From JAKFWI01 sp031398975 (GTDB taxonomy: Bacteria > Pseudomonadota > Alphaproteobacteria > Caulobacterales > Aquidulcibacteraceae): a DNA stretch of 64,000 bases. The notes under the pieces were generated by a model. It made no database searches. It saw nothing but the letters and a program-made list of their open reading frames with translations, and was not told the origin of the DNA. The stretch is from positions 28,830-92,829 of the forward strand of contig JANNOI010000049.1 of the NCBI GenBank assembly GCA_031398975.1. Direction: 5' to 3'. Position numbers and translations under genes: made by a program. How positions within the stretch are numbered: position 1 is the first letter of the stretch; every line of letters starts with the position of its first letter. Below are positions 26,720 through 35,287 of this stretch, in pieces.

Positions 26720-27019
26720 ATGACGATCGAAGAGATCACCAAAAAGTTCGCGGACGCGGGCGCCGTGCTGCCGGGCAAGCGGGTGAAGTTCGATTTCGGG
26801 GCCGCCGGCAAGATCATGCTGGACGGGGTCTCCAACGCCGTGACCAACGAGGACGGCGACGCCAACACTACCTTGACGATCTCCCTCGATGACGCGCTGG
26901 CGCTGTTCAACGGCAAGCTCGATCCCACGATGGCGTTCATGCAGGGCAAGCTCAAAGTGCTGGGGGACATGGGCACGGCGATGCAATTGCAAGGCGCGCT
27001 GAGCAAGCTTCGGAGCTAG
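26720..27019 (+). CDS. SCP2 sterol-binding-domain protein
   Basis: A 99-residue single-domain protein of the SCP2 fold: VKFDFGAAGKIMLDG, then TLTISLDDALALFNGKLDPTMAFMQGKLKVLGDM, as in bacterial SCP2-like lipid carriers. It presumably binds lipids or acyl chains in the cytosol. GAGGAGG is placed well upstream of ATG 26720. The stop codon lies inside the palindromic repeat starting at 27016. Followed by a lysophospholipase-like hydrolase on the same strand. Confidence 0.9.
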   Translation: MTIEEITKKFADAGAVLPGKRVKFDFGAAGKIMLDGVSNAVTNEDGDANTTLTISLDDALALFNGKLDPTMAFMQGKLKVLGDMGTAMQLQGALSKLRS

Positions 27020-27117
27020 AGCCTGTGCCGATCCGACAAAGTCGGATCGGGGCTCTAGGTGTTTGTTTGGTCGCATTTTCTGACGATGAACCGGCGTCCA
27101 CTGCATCGGAAAATGCG
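27016..27117. repeat. composite palindromic repeat, copy 1
   Basis: Two adjoining palindromes. Unit A: CTAGAGCC (27016-27023) pairs with GGCTCTAG (27051-27058), enclosing CCGATCCGAC/GTCGGATCGG (27028-27037, 27041-27050). Unit B: CGCATTTTC (27072-27080) pairs with GAAAATGCG (27109-27117), enclosing CGATG/CATCG (27084-27088, 27104-27108). Unit A begins in the stop codon of the SCP2 gene. A structurally similar pair stands at 53581-53693. Confidence 0.7.
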
Positions 27118-27140
27118 CTGGTCTCTCACAGGGGCGAACG

Positions 27141-28112
27141 ATGGCGGCGGACGGGGGCGCAAGCGGCGGGGCGGCGTTCGCGCGCGTTCCGGGTAATCCG
27201 GAGCCTGCGGGCCTTACGATATTCTGGTTCGAGGGCCGCGGCGGCGTGCGTCTGCGCGCGATGGTGGCCCCGCCCGCCGAGGGGCCGGCGCGCGGCTCGG
27301 TGATCGTCTGCAACGGGCGCACCGAATTCATCGAAAAATATTTCGAGCCGATGCGCGAGCTGCAGGCCCGCGGCTTCGCCGTGTTCAGCATGGACTGGCG
27401 CGGGCAGGGCCTGTCGGACCGGCTGCTGCCCAACCGCCTGAAAGGCCATCTCGACACGCTCGACGATCCCGTGGCCGATCTCAACACCGCGCTCAAGCTC
27501 GCCGCCGAGCGTCTGCCGCGCCCGCACATCCTGCTCGCCCATTCCATGGGCGGAGGCATCGCGCTGCGGGCGCTGCAAAAGCGCGCGGTGGAGGTGGAGG
27601 GCGCGGCGTTCTCCGCGCCGATGTGGGGCGTCGCGGGGCTCAGCAATACCGCACGCCGGCTGGCGCGCTTCATGACGCAGATCGGCGCGGGCGGCATGTT
27701 CGCGCCCGGCCAGGCTACGCGCTGGCGCAAGGAGGCGTTCAAGAAAAACCCGGTCACCCACGACCGCGAGCGCCACGCGCGGGCCCAGGCTTTGGTGATG
27801 GCCGAGCCGCGGCTCGCGCTGGCCGGGGTCACGTTCGGCTGGGTGCACGCGAGCGCCCAGGCGATCGACGCGTTCCGCCATGACGGCGCGCTCGCCCATC
27901 TGCGGATGCCGGTCCTGGTCGCGAGCGCGGGCGAAGACGTGCTGGTGGACAATGCGAGCCACGCGGTGGTGGCGCGCCTGCTGCCGCGCTGCACCCATAT
28001 CGCGATCGCCGGCGCGCGCCACGAAATCCTGATGGAGACCGACGCCAAGCGCGCCCAATTCTGGGAGGCGTTCGACGCGCTGGCCGAAACCGCGGCGCCG
28101 AAGCGGCGCTGA
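27141..28112 (+). CDS. alpha/beta-hydrolase, lysophospholipase (PldB)-like
   Basis: A 323-residue alpha/beta-hydrolase. VSVIV-type core GSVIVCNGRTEFIEKYFEPMREL, FSMDWRGQGLSDR, the nucleophile elbow LLAHSMGGGIA, and an Asp/His region (VASAGEDVLVDNASH, ARHEILMETD) match PldB-like monoacylglycerol/lysophospholipid lipases. The absence of a signal peptide suggests a cytosolic or peripheral protein. It follows the SCP2 gene in the same direction. Exact lipid substrate unknown. Confidence 0.82.
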   Translation: MAADGGASGGAAFARVPGNPEPAGLTIFWFEGRGGVRLRAMVAPPAEGPARGSVIVCNGRTEFIEKYFEPMRELQARGFAVFSMDWRGQGLSDRLLPNRLKGHLDTLDDPVADLNTALKLAAERLPRPHILLAHSMGGGIALRALQKRAVEVEGAAFSAPMWGVAGLSNTARRLARFMTQIGAGGMFAPGQATRWRKEAFKKNPVTHDRERHARAQALVMAEPRLALAGVTFGWVHASAQAIDAFRHDGALAHLRMPVLVASAGEDVLVDNASHAVVARLLPRCTHIAIAGARHEILMETDAKRAQFWEAFDALAETAAPKRR

Positions 28113-28120
28113 AATAGGCG

Positions 28121-29776
28121 CTAGCCGGCCGCTTCCGACAGGAGCCTTGTGTAGAAGCCGATCATGCGCTCCAGATTTTCGAGGCTGATCCGCTCATTGA
28201 CGCCGCGGGCGCTGCGGATGTCCTGCCGGGTCCAGAGCGCGGGCGTCACGCGGTACACGTTCTCGGCCACGTCCACATAATGGCGCCCGTCCGAAGCGCC
28301 GACCTGCAAGGCGGGCGCGACGACGATGTCGCCGCCCCCGGCGTCGCGCACCAGTGAGGCCAGGAGGTGATAGGCGGCGGCCTCGGTGCTCGCGGTGGGG
28401 ATAGCCGGGCCGGGAGGGTGCGCCCATTCCACCTTCACCCCGTTCAGCCCCTGCACCGCCGCTTCCGCGCTGGCGAGGATCGCCTCGGGCGTATCGCGGG
28501 GGTGGAGGCGCACATGGAGCACGGCGTCGGCGGAATCGGGCTGCGCGGTTTCGGTCTCGCCGCCCTGGATCAGGGTGGGGGCGATCGTGGTGGCCAGCAG
28601 ATCCGCGCCGTCGGGGTTCTTGACGATCTGTTCGCGCACCCAGCCGCCCAGCAGCCAGGAATTGGCCACCGCTACCGCGCGCTCCTGCGTCATGCTCGGC
28701 GCCAGCGCCCGCAAGGTGGAGAAATTGGGCTCGCCCTCGATCGCGCTTTCAAGCTTCATGGAGGCGATGGCCGTCAGCGCCTGGGTAAGGATCGCCACCG
28801 CGTCGGCGCGCCCGGTCAGCGCCGAGACGGCGCCCTGCCCGCTGGCGCTCACGCGCAGCGCGAGCTCGCGCTTTTCCGTTACGCCCACAAGGCCCGCCGG
28901 GGCTTCCGTGAACGGGTGCGCGGTCATGATCGGCTGGCCTTCGCTGACCGCAAACCACGCTTTCACCCCGCGCCGCTTCAGCCGACGCACGATCGAGGCC
29001 GCCCCATTGTCCCCGCGCACGCCCCCGTCATGGGCCACGGCGAGCATGATGGTGCGGCGCGGCTCAAAATCGCTGGCGGCGAGGGCGTTGGCGGCCTCCA
29101 GCATGGCGATCAGCGGGCCCTTGCCGGTCTGGGCGCCGCGGCCCCAAACCGCCCCGTCCGCGACCACGCCGGCGAACGGGTCGTAGCGCCACGCGCCGAT
29201 CACCGCCCCGTCGACGCGGGGGGCGTCCAGGTGCGCGACCAGCAGCACGGGCGGGGAAGTCGCGTCCGCGCCCGGCCAGGTATAGAGCAGCGAGAAGCCG
29301 CTGAACGTGTCCCGCGTCGCCACCGCGTGGAAGGCGGGGTAGGTCGTTTCGAGCCACGAATGGAAGGCGTCGAAGGCGTCGGGGTCTTCGGGATAGCCAT
29401 TGGGCAGGGTGTGCGTGGGCGCACGGATCGCCTCGGAGAGGCGCGCGGCCGCCTCGGCGGTGTCGACGGTGGAGGCCTGCGCACGCGGCATCGCCACGAT
29501 GGTGCGGGTCTGGGGGGCCAGGAGCGCGCTGGTGCGCCACGCCATGTAGGCCGCGAGCGTCCCCCCGCTCAGGATCAGCAGCGCGAAACCGGCGCTGAGG
29601 ATACGGAAAACAGCCGCAGCGCGCGAAAGCGCCGAGCGACGCTCCGCAAGCGGCTGCGGCGAAGGCTCATGTTCAAAGTCGGGCTCGTCCGGATAGGGAT
29701 GTTCGGGCCGATGGGCCGCGAAGGCGAGGTCGTCTTCGTCCTCGTTGACGACGCGCATGCGTGGGGTGCGGTCCAT
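28121..29776 (-). CDS. M20-family peptidase homologue lacking most metal ligands
   Basis: A 551-residue protein with one TM helix (about residues 57-79) and an M20 peptidase domain like PM20D1/carboxypeptidase S. His182 and Asp184 are present (VAHLDAP). Where active enzymes read WGRG-LDDK there is WGRGAQTGKG (211-220); where the catalytic/ligand Glu pair is expected (HDEEVGG) there is HDGGVRGD (249-256); the last His of HGVNERI is Arg524 in ARGVNERI. Metal binding and hydrolysis are therefore doubtful. It is exported and anchored; a pseudoenzyme is the favoured reading. Its 3' end is convergent with the hydrolase. Confidence 0.8.
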   Translation of the reverse strand: MDRTPRMRVVNEDEDDLAFAAHRPEHPYPDEPDFEHEPSPQPLAERRSALSRAAAVFRILSAGFALLILSGGTLAAYMAWRTSALLAPQTRTIVAMPRAQASTVDTAEAAARLSEAIRAPTHTLPNGYPEDPDAFDAFHSWLETTYPAFHAVATRDTFSGFSLLYTWPGADATSPPVLLVAHLDAPRVDGAVIGAWRYDPFAGVVADGAVWGRGAQTGKGPLIAMLEAANALAASDFEPRRTIMLAVAHDGGVRGDNGAASIVRRLKRRGVKAWFAVSEGQPIMTAHPFTEAPAGLVGVTEKRELALRVSASGQGAVSALTGRADAVAILTQALTAIASMKLESAIEGEPNFSTLRALAPSMTQERAVAVANSWLLGGWVREQIVKNPDGADLLATTIAPTLIQGGETETAQPDSADAVLHVRLHPRDTPEAILASAEAAVQGLNGVKVEWAHPPGPAIPTASTEAAAYHLLASLVRDAGGGDIVVAPALQVGASDGRHYVDVAENVYRVTPALWTRQDIRSARGVNERISLENLERMIGFYTRLLSEAAG

Positions 29777-29875
29777 TCTGCGTCCCTCGCAATCGACGCC
29801 CCCCGCCGTGCGAGGCTTGCGCTTGCGAAGCGCTTACCCTCCCATCATGACAGATTAACCCGCCGTCGCGCCCGA

Positions 29876-31426
29876 TCAGGGTTTGATCGCGTAGATTCGC
29901 GTGGTCGAGGCGATCTCGTTGGAAACCACCAGCAGGGGCGCGCCGGTCGGCGAGCCCCCGGCCGGGATGAACAGCACGCCTTCCGGCCCATGATCCCCGC
30001 TCGGATCCACGCTGGGGGCGAGGTCGAAATTACGGGAATTATGGTAGGCGACGAGGCTCGCGGCCTTTGGGTCCGTGATGTCGAACACCGCGATCCCGCT
30101 CACCCGCTCCAGTCCCACGAAGGCGTAGGTGCGCCCGTCCACCACCCCGATCGCGGCGCCCTCGGGCTCGGGGCCTTTGTCGTCGGAACGGCCGTCGCTG
30201 ACATTGTCGGTATGAGAGGTGTTGAAGCCCTTGAAGCCGTGGGCGCGGGCGGTCTCGTGCTCCAGCGCGTCGCCGCTGTCATAAACGAGGTTGACGTTCG
30301 CGTCCCAGATGGAGATCGAGCGCGCGCCGAAGGCGTAGAGCGCGTCGTAATCGCCGTCCTTGTCGGTGTCGCCCTGGTCCTTCAGCACTTTCAGGCGTCC
30401 GCCGAAATTGGCGCCGCCGGCGGCGGTGGCCTTGGCCACGAGTTTGGGATCGAGCGTCAGATCGCCCACGCGCGCCTCGTTGCTGAACGAGCCGCCAAGC
30501 TCGGTAAAGTCCTTGCTGTCGCCTTCATTCGCGGTGAGCAGGTAGGTCTGGCCGTCGCGGGCGACGAAGGCGGCGATCGCGTCGGGCATGTACACGCCCA
30601 GAACCGGCCACGGCTTGATATCGACCGCGCTGTCGCGATCAGCCAAATCAAGCGCGGATTTGGACCAGTCCTTGAAGCCCAGTCCCTTGACGCCGGTCAC
30701 GGTCGCGGACGCGATGTCCACCACCGCCACCGCATTGACTTCCTGCAGCCCGACATAGGCGATTTTGGAATCCGCGCTCACCGCGATGTATTCCGGCTCG
30801 GCGTCCTGCGCGAACGCGACGCCTTTTTTCATGGGCGCGACGCCGGTGAGTTTGTCCCAGGTGAAGGTTGAAAACGTGGCCTGGTTGACGCTCGGCGCGG
30901 CGAAGCCCGCGCTGACATCGATAATCGACACCGAGCCCTCGGGGTCTTTCTTGTATTTCACATCGGGCTCGCCCTCGTCGGCGGTCAGCACGTATCGGCC
31001 GTCCGGCGTGAAGGTCACCATGTCCGGCATCGGCCCGACTTTGACCGCGCTGATCACTTTCAGGTCTGCGGCGGCGAAGAAGACGACCGCGCCGGGCGCC
31101 TGGGCGTTCTTGTTGGTGACGGCGGCGGCGGCGATACCGTTGTTAAGCGCGACCGAATTGGGCGTAGCCCCATAGGCGGAAAGATCGACGACGCCGGCAT
31201 TCTTGGGCGCGGCCGGATCGGCGATGTCGAGCACGTCGATGCGGTCCTTCTCGCCGTTGACGACGAAAAGCCGCTTGGAGCCCGGATCATAGGCGGCGAT
31301 CTCGGCCGCGCTCGCGCCGAACTTGCCATGTTTGTAGAGGCTCAAGGGCTCGAGCGTGATGGCGTGGGCCGCGCCTGCGCCCATCAGCGCCGCCGCGGCT
31401 GCGCCCGCGCGGATCCAAGTTTTCAT
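29876..31426 (-). CDS. exported choice-of-anchor-I-like beta-propeller protein
   Basis: A 516-residue protein with a signal peptide ending AHA-ITLE, and a repeating beta-propeller-like pattern: GSKRLFVVNGEKDRIDVLDI, PDMVTFTPDGRYVLTADEGEP, LTANEGDSKDF, DGRSDDKGPEPEGAA and VDPSGDHGPEGV. This matches the choice-of-anchor-I family, often seen near alkaline phosphatase or phosphodiesterase genes and perhaps esterase-like. A candidate Pho box lies 70 bp upstream of the start, and the porin gene diverges. Phosphate-related role is inferred. Confidence 0.8.
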   Translation of the reverse strand: MKTWIRAGAAAAALMGAGAAHAITLEPLSLYKHGKFGASAAEIAAYDPGSKRLFVVNGEKDRIDVLDIADPAAPKNAGVVDLSAYGATPNSVALNNGIAAAAVTNKNAQAPGAVVFFAAADLKVISAVKVGPMPDMVTFTPDGRYVLTADEGEPDVKYKKDPEGSVSIIDVSAGFAAPSVNQATFSTFTWDKLTGVAPMKKGVAFAQDAEPEYIAVSADSKIAYVGLQEVNAVAVVDIASATVTGVKGLGFKDWSKSALDLADRDSAVDIKPWPVLGVYMPDAIAAFVARDGQTYLLTANEGDSKDFTELGGSFSNEARVGDLTLDPKLVAKATAAGGANFGGRLKVLKDQGDTDKDGDYDALYAFGARSISIWDANVNLVYDSGDALEHETARAHGFKGFNTSHTDNVSDGRSDDKGPEPEGAAIGVVDGRTYAFVGLERVSGIAVFDITDPKAASLVAYHNSRNFDLAPSVDPSGDHGPEGVLFIPAGGSPTGAPLLVVSNEIASTTRIYAIKP

Positions 31427-31495
31427 CGTCGCCTCCCAACGCCCACGCGCACGCCGACAACGCGGCGGTCGCTGTGCGCGTCAGAGCATAAATCA

Positions 31496-31513
31496 GTGAC
31501 AGTTCAATGTCGG
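31496..31513 (-). promoter_or_regulatory. candidate Pho box upstream of the exported propeller gene
   Basis: Minus strand CCGACAT-TGAA-CTGTCAC: two heptamers with 11-bp spacing and a four-base spacer, as in the consensus CTGTCAT repeats bound by PhoB. The second heptamer matches 6-7 of 7, the first 5 of 7. It lies 70 bp upstream of the start codon. Confidence 0.6.
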
Positions 31514-31567
31514 CGCCGGTGTGGCGCCGATGCCGCAGCCTCCAGCCGCCTGCCGCGGAAGGGAGGC

Positions 31568-31585
31568 GCGTCACATTAGGTTCAT
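31568..31585 (+). promoter_or_regulatory. weak candidate Pho box upstream of the porin gene
   Basis: Plus strand GCGTCAC-ATTA-GGTTCAT, two heptamers 11 bp apart, about 91 bp upstream of the porin start. Matches are 5 and 4 of 7 to CTGTCAT, with an A/T-rich spacer, so it is weaker than the neighbouring box. Confidence 0.35.
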
Positions 31586-31675
31586 TAAAGGCCGTTAAGG
31601 CCGACGCGCATCCGGGCTGGGGGGTTAAGGCCGCCTTCCGGTGGGGAATAATCGGAAAGCAGGGAAGACCTAACC

Positions 31676-32935
31676 ATGCGGAACAAAACCATGTTCGGCG
31701 GCGCCGCGCTCATCGCGCTCGCCACCGTGGCCGGCGCGGGCGGCGCCAACGCGCAGCTCGCCACCAGCTTCAAGGGCGCCCCGGAATTCTCCGAAGGCGA
31801 TTTCAAGTTCAAAGTCCGCGGCCGCGTCATGGTCGACGTGTACAATGTCAGCAAAGACATTGACGACCCGGACGGCCCCGGCGCCTTGACCGCCGGCGCG
31901 CAGGACCAATCCTATCGCCGCACCACGCTGCGCCGCGGGCGTCTGGGCGTTGAAGGGCAGTTTGACAAAAAGTGGAAGTACAAGGCGGAAATCGAGTTCG
32001 GCCGCAATAACGAGAACGTCTGGAAGTCCGCGCTCGTGGAGTACGCCGGCAAGAAGTTCTCCGTGATCCTCGGCCAGGACAAGGCGGTCGCCCCGCTCGA
32101 GGAAAAAACCTCTTCGCGCTATATCACCTTCAACGAGCGCGCCGGCATCCATTCTGCGTTCGACACCGGCCCCTACATCGCGGGCGTCTATGTGCTCGGC
32201 GGCGGCGCGAATTATTCCTGGAGCTTCGGCGTCGGCGGGGATGACATCTCCAACTCCGAAAGCGTCGGCCGCGAGGAAGCGTTCCAACTCCTCGCCCGCG
32301 CCACCTGGGCGCCGCTGTTCGACAAGTCCCCGGAAGGCCTGCACCTGCTGCACGTCGGCGGCTTTCTGCGCCAGCGTGACCGTGGCGGCGACGGCCTCTT
32401 CCAATACCGCGCGCGTCCGGCCGCGCTCGGCGTGGACGATCGCACGATCGACACCGGTGCCATCGGCGATGAGGACACCACCTACGGGGTCGAGGCGGCC
32501 TACGTGCTCGGGCCGTTCTCGCTGCAATCGGAGCTGATGCAGGTCAACACCACCCGCGCGAACGGCGTCGACGCCTCGCTCACCGGCGGTTACCTCGATG
32601 CGATCTGGAACGTCACCGGCGAATCCCGCGATTATCGCGGCGGCACCGGCGAATTCAGCCGCGCCGTTCCGGCCGCCTCGCTCGCCTCCGGCGGCCCGGG
32701 CCTCGTCCAGGTCGCCGCGCGCGCCGAAGTGGTCGATCTGACCGACGAAATCACCAAGGGCGGCTCGCAAACCGGCTACACGCTGGGCGTGAACTGGTTC
32801 CCGGCGGCTTATGTCGGCTTCAAGCTGAACTATGGCTACACCGACATCTCGCGCGACGGCACGACGGCCAACGTGCTGGGCAGCCGCAGCGGCGAAGCCC
32901 AAGTGGTGTCGTTCCGCACCCAGTTCGACTGGTAA
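31676..32935 (+). CDS. phosphate-selective porin, OprO/OprP family
   Basis: A 419-residue outer-membrane porin with a signal peptide ending near ANA-QLAT and a beta-barrel with amphipathic strands ending in Trp (FRTQFDW). The opening FKFKVRGRVMVDVYNV and GVEGQFDKKWKYKAEIEFGRNNENVWKSALVEY match OprO/OprP-like porins that admit phosphate or polyphosphate. It stands between a divergent exported protein and pstS, within a putative Pho regulon. An intrinsic terminator follows. Whether it is Phosphate- or polyphosphate-selective is inferred. Confidence 0.85.
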   Translation: MRNKTMFGGAALIALATVAGAGGANAQLATSFKGAPEFSEGDFKFKVRGRVMVDVYNVSKDIDDPDGPGALTAGAQDQSYRRTTLRRGRLGVEGQFDKKWKYKAEIEFGRNNENVWKSALVEYAGKKFSVILGQDKAVAPLEEKTSSRYITFNERAGIHSAFDTGPYIAGVYVLGGGANYSWSFGVGGDDISNSESVGREEAFQLLARATWAPLFDKSPEGLHLLHVGGFLRQRDRGGDGLFQYRARPAALGVDDRTIDTGAIGDEDTTYGVEAAYVLGPFSLQSELMQVNTTRANGVDASLTGGYLDAIWNVTGESRDYRGGTGEFSRAVPAASLASGGPGLVQVAARAEVVDLTDEITKGGSQTGYTLGVNWFPAAYVGFKLNYGYTDISRDGTTANVLGSRSGEAQVVSFRTQFDW

Positions 32936-32957
32936 GTTAACCAAAGTCCCAAAGAGT

Positions 32958-32990
32958 AAAGCGGGGGCGAAAGCTCCCGCTTTATTTTTC
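32958..32990 (+). terminator. intrinsic terminator after the porin gene
   Basis: Stem AAAGCGGG-G-GC / GC-T-CCCGCTTT (32958-32968 with 32973-32983, one G-U pair), a GAAA loop, then ATTTTTC. Textbook rho-independent form. Confidence 0.88.
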
Positions 32991-33054
32991 TTAAATCAGA
33001 TGAAGTCTGTATTGGCGGTTCCAACACAGAAACGTCTTTATCCGCCGGCCTGCG

Positions 33055-33083
33055 ATGTCGCCAAAGTGTCATGGCGTTGTCGC
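33055..33083 (+). promoter_or_regulatory. candidate triple Pho box upstream of pstS
   Basis: Three heptamers with 11-bp period: ATGTCGC at 33055, GTGTCAT at 33066 and TTGTCGC at 33077, separated by CAAA and GGCG. Matches to CTGTCAT are 5-6 of 7; the middle one is 6 of 7. The block ends 106 bp upstream of the GTG start of pstS, and PhoB binding sites are commonly found at this distance. Spacers are GC-rich in one case. Confidence 0.5.
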
Positions 33084-33188
33084 GAAGGTGTTGCGGCCAT
33101 CTCTTAACAGGGCGGAGCTGCGGTGAGGGCGAGGGCCTCTTCACCGATATCAAGCGCCAAAGGGCGCGGGCATCCTCAGGAGGTTCCA

Positions 33189-34220
33189 GTGAAATTTGAA
33201 GGAATGATGGCTTTCGGCCGCCTCACGGCCGGCGCCGTCGCCGCCGTCGCGCTGATGGCCGGCGCGGCGAACGCGCAGGGCAAAGGCGTGTTCACCGTCC
33301 AGATCGACGGCTCGTCGACGGTCTATCCGATCGCGGAAGCGGTCGCGGAAGACTTCCAAGCCAGCCAAGGCGGCCGCGTCCGCGTGACGGTCGGGGAAAG
33401 CGGCACCGGCGGGGGCTTCAAGAAATTCTGCCGCGGCGAAACGCACCTGTCGAACGCCTCGCGCCCGATCTCGGCAAAGGAAATGGCGGCCTGCAAGGCA
33501 GCCGGCGTGAAATATATCGAGCTGCCGATCGCGTTCGACGCGCTCACCGTCGTCGTCAACCCGTCCAACCCGCTCACCGAAATTTCCGTCGCTGACCTGA
33601 AGAAGATCTGGCAGCCGGAAGCCCAAGGCCGCGTCACGAACTGGAAGCAAGTCAATCCGAGCTTCCCCGACCTGAAGCTCGGCCTCTACGCGCCGGGCAC
33701 CGCCTCGGGCACGTTCGATTATTTCACCGAAGCCGTAAACGGGAAGTCCAAGGCCCAGCGCACCGACGTCACCCCCTCCGAGGATGACAACGTGCTGGTG
33801 CAAGGCGTGCTCGCCGATCCGGGCGGAATCGCCTATTTCGGCCTTGCCTATTACACCGAAAACCAAGGCAAGATCAAAGCGCTGGCCATCAATAACGGCA
33901 AGGGCGCGGTGATGCCTTCCAAGGAAGCGGTCGAGCGGGCCCAGTACGTGCCGCTGTCGCGCCCGATCTTCGTGTACGTGAACGCCACCGCCGCCAAGAA
34001 CGCCCGCGTGGCCGCGTTCGTGAACTTCTGGATCACCAATGGCGCCAAATACGCCGAGGAAGTCGGCTATGTGGGTCTGCCGGCCTCGGCCTACCAAACT
34101 GCTGCTTCGCGCTTCAAGGCGCGTCAAGCGGGCACCGCCTTTGGCGGCAAGAACGATGTCGGCGCCTCCATCTCGGAAGTGCTGTCGCGCAAGCTGGTTC
34201 TCGACGCGGTCGAGGGCTGA
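33189..34220 (+). CDS. pstS: high-affinity phosphate-binding protein
   Basis: A 343-residue periplasmic PstS of the PstSCAB transporter. GTG 33189 is the start: AGGAGG lies five bases upstream, and the signal peptide MKFEGMMAFGRLTAGAVAAVALMAGAANAQ follows. Mature protein shows IDGSSTVYPIAEAV, GESGTGGGFKKFCRGETHLSNASRPI and LYAPGTASGTFDYF, i.e. the phosphate-coordinating Ser/Thr and GTASGTF motifs. A strong hairpin stands between it and pstC. Confidence 0.95.
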   Translation: MKFEGMMAFGRLTAGAVAAVALMAGAANAQGKGVFTVQIDGSSTVYPIAEAVAEDFQASQGGRVRVTVGESGTGGGFKKFCRGETHLSNASRPISAKEMAACKAAGVKYIELPIAFDALTVVVNPSNPLTEISVADLKKIWQPEAQGRVTNWKQVNPSFPDLKLGLYAPGTASGTFDYFTEAVNGKSKAQRTDVTPSEDDNVLVQGVLADPGGIAYFGLAYYTENQGKIKALAINNGKGAVMPSKEAVERAQYVPLSRPIFVYVNATAAKNARVAAFVNFWITNGAKYAEEVGYVGLPASAYQTAASRFKARQAGTAFGGKNDVGASISEVLSRKLVLDAVEG

Positions 34221-34226
34221 AGAACA

Positions 34227-34264
34227 GGAACGGGCGGGCGCCTTTTCGGGGGCCCGCTCGTTCC
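34227..34264 (+). promoter_or_regulatory. intercistronic hairpin between pstS and pstC
   Basis: A 13-bp stem: GGAACGGGCGGGC (34227-34239) with GCCCGCTCGTTCC (34252-34264), one G-U pair, and no T run. Such structures often stabilise the upstream mRNA or attenuate read-through, which would fit excess PstS over permease. Confidence 0.6.
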
Positions 34265-34360
34265 CTTCGTCCGGCCGCCGTCGGGGATGGCGGCGGCTCG
34301 ACGAGGCGGCGGGCCTGAAGATGGCGAGCTTTGACACGCAGGCGGCGGCGGCTTTGCGTG

Positions 34361-35287
34361 ATGGTGGGGGTAGGCGTGGCGAACGCGGCGGTGCGCGACT
34401 TCACAAGAAAACGGCTGCGGGTCGGCGAGATCGTGATCGAAGCGCTGCTGTTCCTGGCGGCGGCGGCCTCGGTGGCGATTACGGCAGGCATCCTCTGGGT
34501 GCTCTTGTCCGAGAGCGCGAGCTTCTTCGCGGAAGTCTCGATCGTTGAATTCCTTACCGCCACGCGATGGACGCCGCTGTTCGAGGAAAAGCATTTCGGC
34601 ATCGCCCCGCTTCTGTGCGGCACGCTCCTGTGCACCCTGGTCGCGATCACGCTCGCGGTGCCGCTCGGGCTGATGGTGGCGATCTATCTGTCTGAGTTCG
34701 CGGGAACGCGGGCGCGCGAGACGGTCAAGCCGGTGCTCGAATTGCTGGCGGGCGTCCCCACCGTGATCTTCGGCTACTTCGCGCTGCTGGTGGTCACCCC
34801 GCTGCTGCAGCGGATCGTGCCCGGCCTGCCGGGCTTCAACATCCTGTCCGCGGGGCTCGTGATCGGGGTGATGATCATCCCCTACATCGCGTCGGTCTCG
34901 GAGGATGCGATGCGCGCGGTGCCCAATTCCTTGCGCGAGGGCTCCTATGCGATGGGGGCGACCAAACTCGAAACCGCGTTCAACGTCGTCGTGCCGGCCG
35001 CGGTGTCGGGCATTGCGGGCGCGTTCGTGCTGGGCATGTCGCGCGCGGTGGGGGAGACGATGGTGGTCGCGATCGCGGCCGGCGCGGTGCCCCAGATCAC
35101 GTTCGATCCGCGCGAGCCGGCGGCGACGATCACCGCTTTCATCGCCCAGGTGGCCTTGGGCGATCTGCCCCACGGCTCGATCGAGTACCAGAGCATTTTC
35201 GCCGCGGGCCTTGCGCTCATGGCCATCACGCTCGTGTTCAACCTGATCGCCTTCTGGCTCAATCGCACCTTCCGGGAAGTCTATTGA
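34361..35287 (+). CDS. pstC: phosphate ABC transporter permease PstC
   Basis: A permease of about 308 residues with six TM helices and the ABC-permease EAA-type loop (NSLREGSYAMGATKLETAF). It has LSEFAGTRARETVKPVLELLAGVPTVIFGYFALL, PstC-typical. The start is uncertain: ATG 34361 and GTG 34376 or 34391 are possible; GTG 34376 has GGGGG eight bases upstream. The stop overlaps the pstA start as TGATG. It forms the membrane channel with PstA. Confidence 0.9.
   Translation: MVGVGVANAAVRDFTRKRLRVGEIVIEALLFLAAAASVAITAGILWVLLSESASFFAEVSIVEFLTATRWTPLFEEKHFGIAPLLCGTLLCTLVAITLAVPLGLMVAIYLSEFAGTRARETVKPVLELLAGVPTVIFGYFALLVVTPLLQRIVPGLPGFNILSAGLVIGVMIIPYIASVSEDAMRAVPNSLREGSYAMGATKLETAFNVVVPAAVSGIAGAFVLGMSRAVGETMVVAIAAGAVPQITFDPREPAATITAFIAQVALGDLPHGSIEYQSIFAAGLALMAITLVFNLIAFWLNRTFREVY

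Noticed and set aside
29840..29860. Single TCTGTCAT Pho-like heptamer upstream of the M20-like gene
   Set aside because: No second heptamer at 11-bp spacing, so it does not meet the repeat requirement.
28367..30871. An 834-codon open frame on the plus strand
   Set aside because: It lies antisense to the M20-like and propeller genes. Long Arg/Gly-rich antisense frames are common in high-GC DNA, and this one has no recognisable domain.
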